A stretch of 18,391 nt of DNA, from assembly GCA_046732855.1 (NCBI GenBank), contig JBKPNX010000259.1, forward strand, positions 1 through 18,391, written 5' to 3'. Below the pieces are notes generated by a model. It saw only the letters and a list, made by a program, of their open reading frames with translations, did not search any database and was not told the origin of the DNA. Source of the DNA: JBKPNX01 sp046732855 (GTDB taxonomy: Bacteria > Pseudomonadota > Alphaproteobacteria > Geminicoccales > Geminicoccaceae). The number at the start of each line of letters is the position of its first letter. Position 1 is the first letter of the stretch. Of this stretch, positions 16,400-18,391 are shown piece after piece. Position numbers and translations under genes: made by a program.

Positions 16400-18010
16400 T
16401 CAGTTCCAGAACCGCTTCTGCTTACTGAATGACGTCCACTTCCTGGCCGCCTCTTGCTCGACCGCGTGGGTACCATGGGCGTACCAGCCGAGCACGACGC
16501 CTGCCGCGCGCTGCAAGCTATTGCATCGCTCGTTTGCCGCGGGCTGGCGGAGCAGATCGTCCACCAGCCTTTCCGCCACGGCCACGTCGTTCAGGTGACC
16601 GAGACTGTCCTGCAGATGCTTCAACGCCTCGATGTATTTGCCCGTACGCTTGCGCGGGTACAGCGACTGAAAGAATTCGGCGGTATAGCGAAGCTTCTTG
16701 AGCGCGATCCGCAGCTCGTGCCGCGCGGGGGGCGTGAGATCCTCGAACCCGTGGCCGCGCCTTAGCGCCTTGCGCTCACGATGCGCGAGCAGCTGATCGG
16801 CCAGCTGTAGGGCCGGCCGCTCGAATTGAGATTCTCCGTCGCGCCGCTCCTCGTCGCAGCGCCAGCCATGGCTCTCGATCCACTCGGCGAGACGCAACAC
16901 GAAGCTGGTGTACGCCGGATCGCGGAGCGCCGCTCGCGCGGTGGCGTACCCTCCCGCCCTGGCCGCCTCGGCAGCATGACGCAGCAGGGTGAGGTCGGGG
17001 TCATCGGGTCGCGCCGCCTGCACCGGGCCGAGCAGCTCCGTCAGGAACACGTCCCAATCCCGTGCCGGCCCGAGGCTCGTGACAATGCGTTTGGCTTCCG
17101 GCTTGAGCCAGGCGAGGTCTTCCGTCGGGATGACCTTGCCGAAGACCGAAAACACCGAGCGCAGCCGCCGGATCGCGACGCGCATCTGATGGATCGCCTC
17201 GGGATCGCTGCCGTCGAGGGCGGCGGCCTCGTTCGCGGTCCAGTGCCGCAGGCAGTCGCGTAGGATCGCCTCGAGCGCCGTGTCAACCGTGGCATCACGC
17301 TCCAGTGCAAGCGGCGCGGCCTTGTGCCAGGCCGGGGGCTCGCCGCTGGTCAGGGCGTAGCCACGGGCAGCCTTGCTGCTGGTCTCGACGTGCAGCGGCG
17401 TGAGCCGGTCGAGCTCCAGCGCCAATCGGAACAGCGTCGCGGGCGGGCCCTCGATCAGCTCGAGCTCGAGTTCGGCAAGGGGCATCGAATGCCGGTTGGA
17501 CTCGATCGTGCCGAGATCGAACGCAGCCTCGACCACGCTGGGGCCGTCGGTGCCGTTGGACATTTGCAGTCGTCGAACTTGGCGCCGCACGCGGGTCCTG
17601 AACACGGGACGAAGCCCGGCGCCGCCGAGCAGACTGGCCAGCGCCGCACCCGCTCCATCTGGCAGAGCCCCTAGATCGGGCTCCGGCGAGCTCAGCTGCG
17701 CCTCCCACTCGCCCCGTGCCAGCGCCGCGCCGTCCCCGCCGTTGGTGGCCTTGAGCGTCTGCACGAAGCGCCGTCCGTTCTTGCGGACCCGAAGGGCAAG
17801 ACCTTCACCTTGCAGGCGTAGGTCGTCGGTGTCGTAGTATACGGCGTCCAGCTGGCTGGTGCGCGCCCGGCCAGAGCTCCTGCTGCGCAGCATCGGGCTT
17901 GCGAATACGGCTTTGAGCGCCTTCGGATCGCCGGTGAGCTTGAGCTCGATCTCGGTGTGTGCCGCTGGGCCGGTCCCCTCCGCGCGGGCCGGCTCATCTA
18001 GCATGGTCAC
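16400..18010 (-). CDS. CYTH and CHAD domain protein
   Basis: A 536-residue protein with two linked domains. The N-terminal CYTH domain (about 19-215) has the EIELK form of the ExExK signature at 20-24, which binds triphosphate and metal; related enzymes are inorganic triphosphatases. The CHAD domain (about 236-520) has the histidine-arginine helices HQMRVAIRRLRSVF and HELRIALKKLRYTAEFF, and CHAD domains are known to bind polyphosphate. It is probably cytoplasmic, acting on triphosphate or at polyphosphate granules. The start is GTG 18010, with GGAGGG 8 bases upstream; ATG 18004 is 14 bases from that site and so less likely. It is divergent from the next gene, with a Pho box between them. The frame is intact. 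Confidence 0.92.
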   Translation of the reverse strand: MTMLDEPARAEGTGPAAHTEIELKLTGDPKALKAVFASPMLRSRSSGRARTSQLDAVYYDTDDLRLQGEGLALRVRKNGRRFVQTLKATNGGDGAALARGEWEAQLSSPEPDLGALPDGAGAALASLLGGAGLRPVFRTRVRRQVRRLQMSNGTDGPSVVEAAFDLGTIESNRHSMPLAELELELIEGPPATLFRLALELDRLTPLHVETSSKAARGYALTSGEPPAWHKAAPLALERDATVDTALEAILRDCLRHWTANEAAALDGSDPEAIHQMRVAIRRLRSVFSVFGKVIPTEDLAWLKPEAKRIVTSLGPARDWDVFLTELLGPVQAARPDDPDLTLLRHAAEAARAGGYATARAALRDPAYTSFVLRLAEWIESHGWRCDEERRDGESQFERPALQLADQLLAHRERKALRRGHGFEDLTPPARHELRIALKKLRYTAEFFQSLYPRKRTGKYIEALKHLQDSLGHLNDVAVAERLVDDLLRQPAANERCNSLQRAAGVVLGWYAHGTHAVEQEAARKWTSFSKQKRFWN

Positions 18011-18082
18011 GATGCGGTCCCTCCGTCCCGACTCGGCGCGCGCACTTCAACATCGTGCGAGCACCCGCCGGTCGGTGCTTCT

Positions 18083-18100
18083 TTGTCACAGAGCTGTCAT
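18083..18100 (+). promoter_or_regulatory. Pho box between the CYTH-CHAD gene and the next gene
   Basis: TTGTCAC-AGAG-CTGTCAT is an almost perfect 7-4-7 PhoB direct repeat, with the second half identical to the consensus CTGTCAT. It is oriented toward the plus-strand gene that starts 166 bases further on. No strong -10 hexamer is seen after it, so the exact promoter is unclear. It suggests phosphate-starvation control of that gene and perhaps of the divergent CYTH-CHAD gene. Confidence 0.6.
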
Positions 18101-18168
18101 AAATAAACGTTGAGGTCGAGCTTTCAAGCAGGCGCCCCTACCCTGATTGTCGCAGGCTCCGGCGGCAC

Positions 18169-18189
18169 GTGACGGGTCTCGTCCGTCAC
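18169..18189. repeat. Perfect 7-base inverted repeat in the divergent gap
   Basis: GTGACGG and CCGTCAC form a perfect inverted repeat around a 7-base spacer (GTCTCGT). It lies between the Pho box and the gene starting at 18267. It may be a dimeric regulator site or a leader hairpin. No matching regulator is visible. Confidence 0.3.
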
Positions 18190-18266
18190 ATCCAGTCCGC
18201 GCGGGTGCGGCCCGCATCGGGACCGTGGGAGGCGCCTACAGCAACTAATCCGTCCGGGAGAGGGAG

Positions 18267-18391
18267 ATGAACAAGGACCTGAGCCGGTCGAAGGAACAGC
18301 CCTGGGTCGCGGCCGAGCTTCAGGACAGTTTTGACGAAGAACTCGAGTTGGAGATCGATGACGAGCGCCTCGCCGAGGAGCTGCGCGAAAT
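18267..18391 (+). CDS. Start of an acidic protein, cut by the window end
   Basis: The first 41 residues of a gene that runs off the window. It starts with ATG 18267 behind a strong AGAGGGAG site. The segment is MNKDLSRSKEQPWV followed by a very acidic helix (DSFDEELELEIDDERLAEEL). That is too little to name a family. Some PPK2-type polyphosphate kinases have acidic N-terminal extensions like this, and both the neighbouring CHAD protein and the upstream Pho box would suit one, but this is a guess. Confidence 0.6.
   Translation, partial: MNKDLSRSKEQPWVAAELQDSFDEELELEIDDERLAEELRE

Noticed and set aside
1..18391. CRISPR arrays, insertion sequences, tRNA or rRNA genes, phage genes
   Set aside because: No regular repeat-spacer pattern, transposase, terminal repeats, or RNA-gene signatures were seen on either strand.

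Overview
The window is GC-rich bacterial chromosome with dense, mostly operonic genes. Gene families, Shine-Dalgarno sites and Pho-box-like repeats suggest a Pseudomonadota member, probably an alphaproteobacterium. That placement is inference; no rRNA or other taxonomic marker is present.

Region 1 (1-3501) is a cation/heavy-metal-type module. It holds the C-terminal part of a P2-like P-type ATPase (+). Facing it on the minus strand are an HMA2-like protein, an unrecognised EcsC-like membrane protein and a DUF5132 protein. A 69-residue protein of unknown function is divergent from the DUF5132 gene.

Region 2 (3502-4721) is gene-poor. It holds a possible 42-residue membrane protein (-), a possible small gene with a broken frame (+), and a candidate Pho box just before the next operon.

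Region 3 (4722-10545) is a compact phosphonate operon. It has a 2-aminoethylphosphonate (AEP)-type ABC importer (binding protein, ATPase, two-domain permease), an FAD-dependent oxidoreductase of the phosphonate-linked TIGR03364 family, and phosphonoacetaldehyde hydrolase (PhnX). Imported AEP or N-methyl-AEP would be oxidised to phosphonoacetaldehyde and split to acetaldehyde and phosphate, with no PhnW transaminase in the operon.

Region 4 (10546-16325) has an orphan PstS behind a well-formed Pho box and -10 element, then an Na/Pi cotransporter-PhoU-like protein, then glycogen phosphorylase, which consumes phosphate. Region 5 (16326-18391) has a CYTH-CHAD protein (triphosphate/polyphosphate-related) on the minus strand. 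Divergent from it is the start of an acidic protein behind a second good Pho box.

Together the right two thirds of the window read as a phosphorus neighbourhood: phosphonate scavenging, phosphate capture and uptake, and genes linked to polyphosphate and glycogen. Three long genes (permease, pstS, Na/Pi cotransporter) are each broken by a net loss of one base while both halves stay well conserved, so sequencing deletions should be excluded before they are called pseudogenes.
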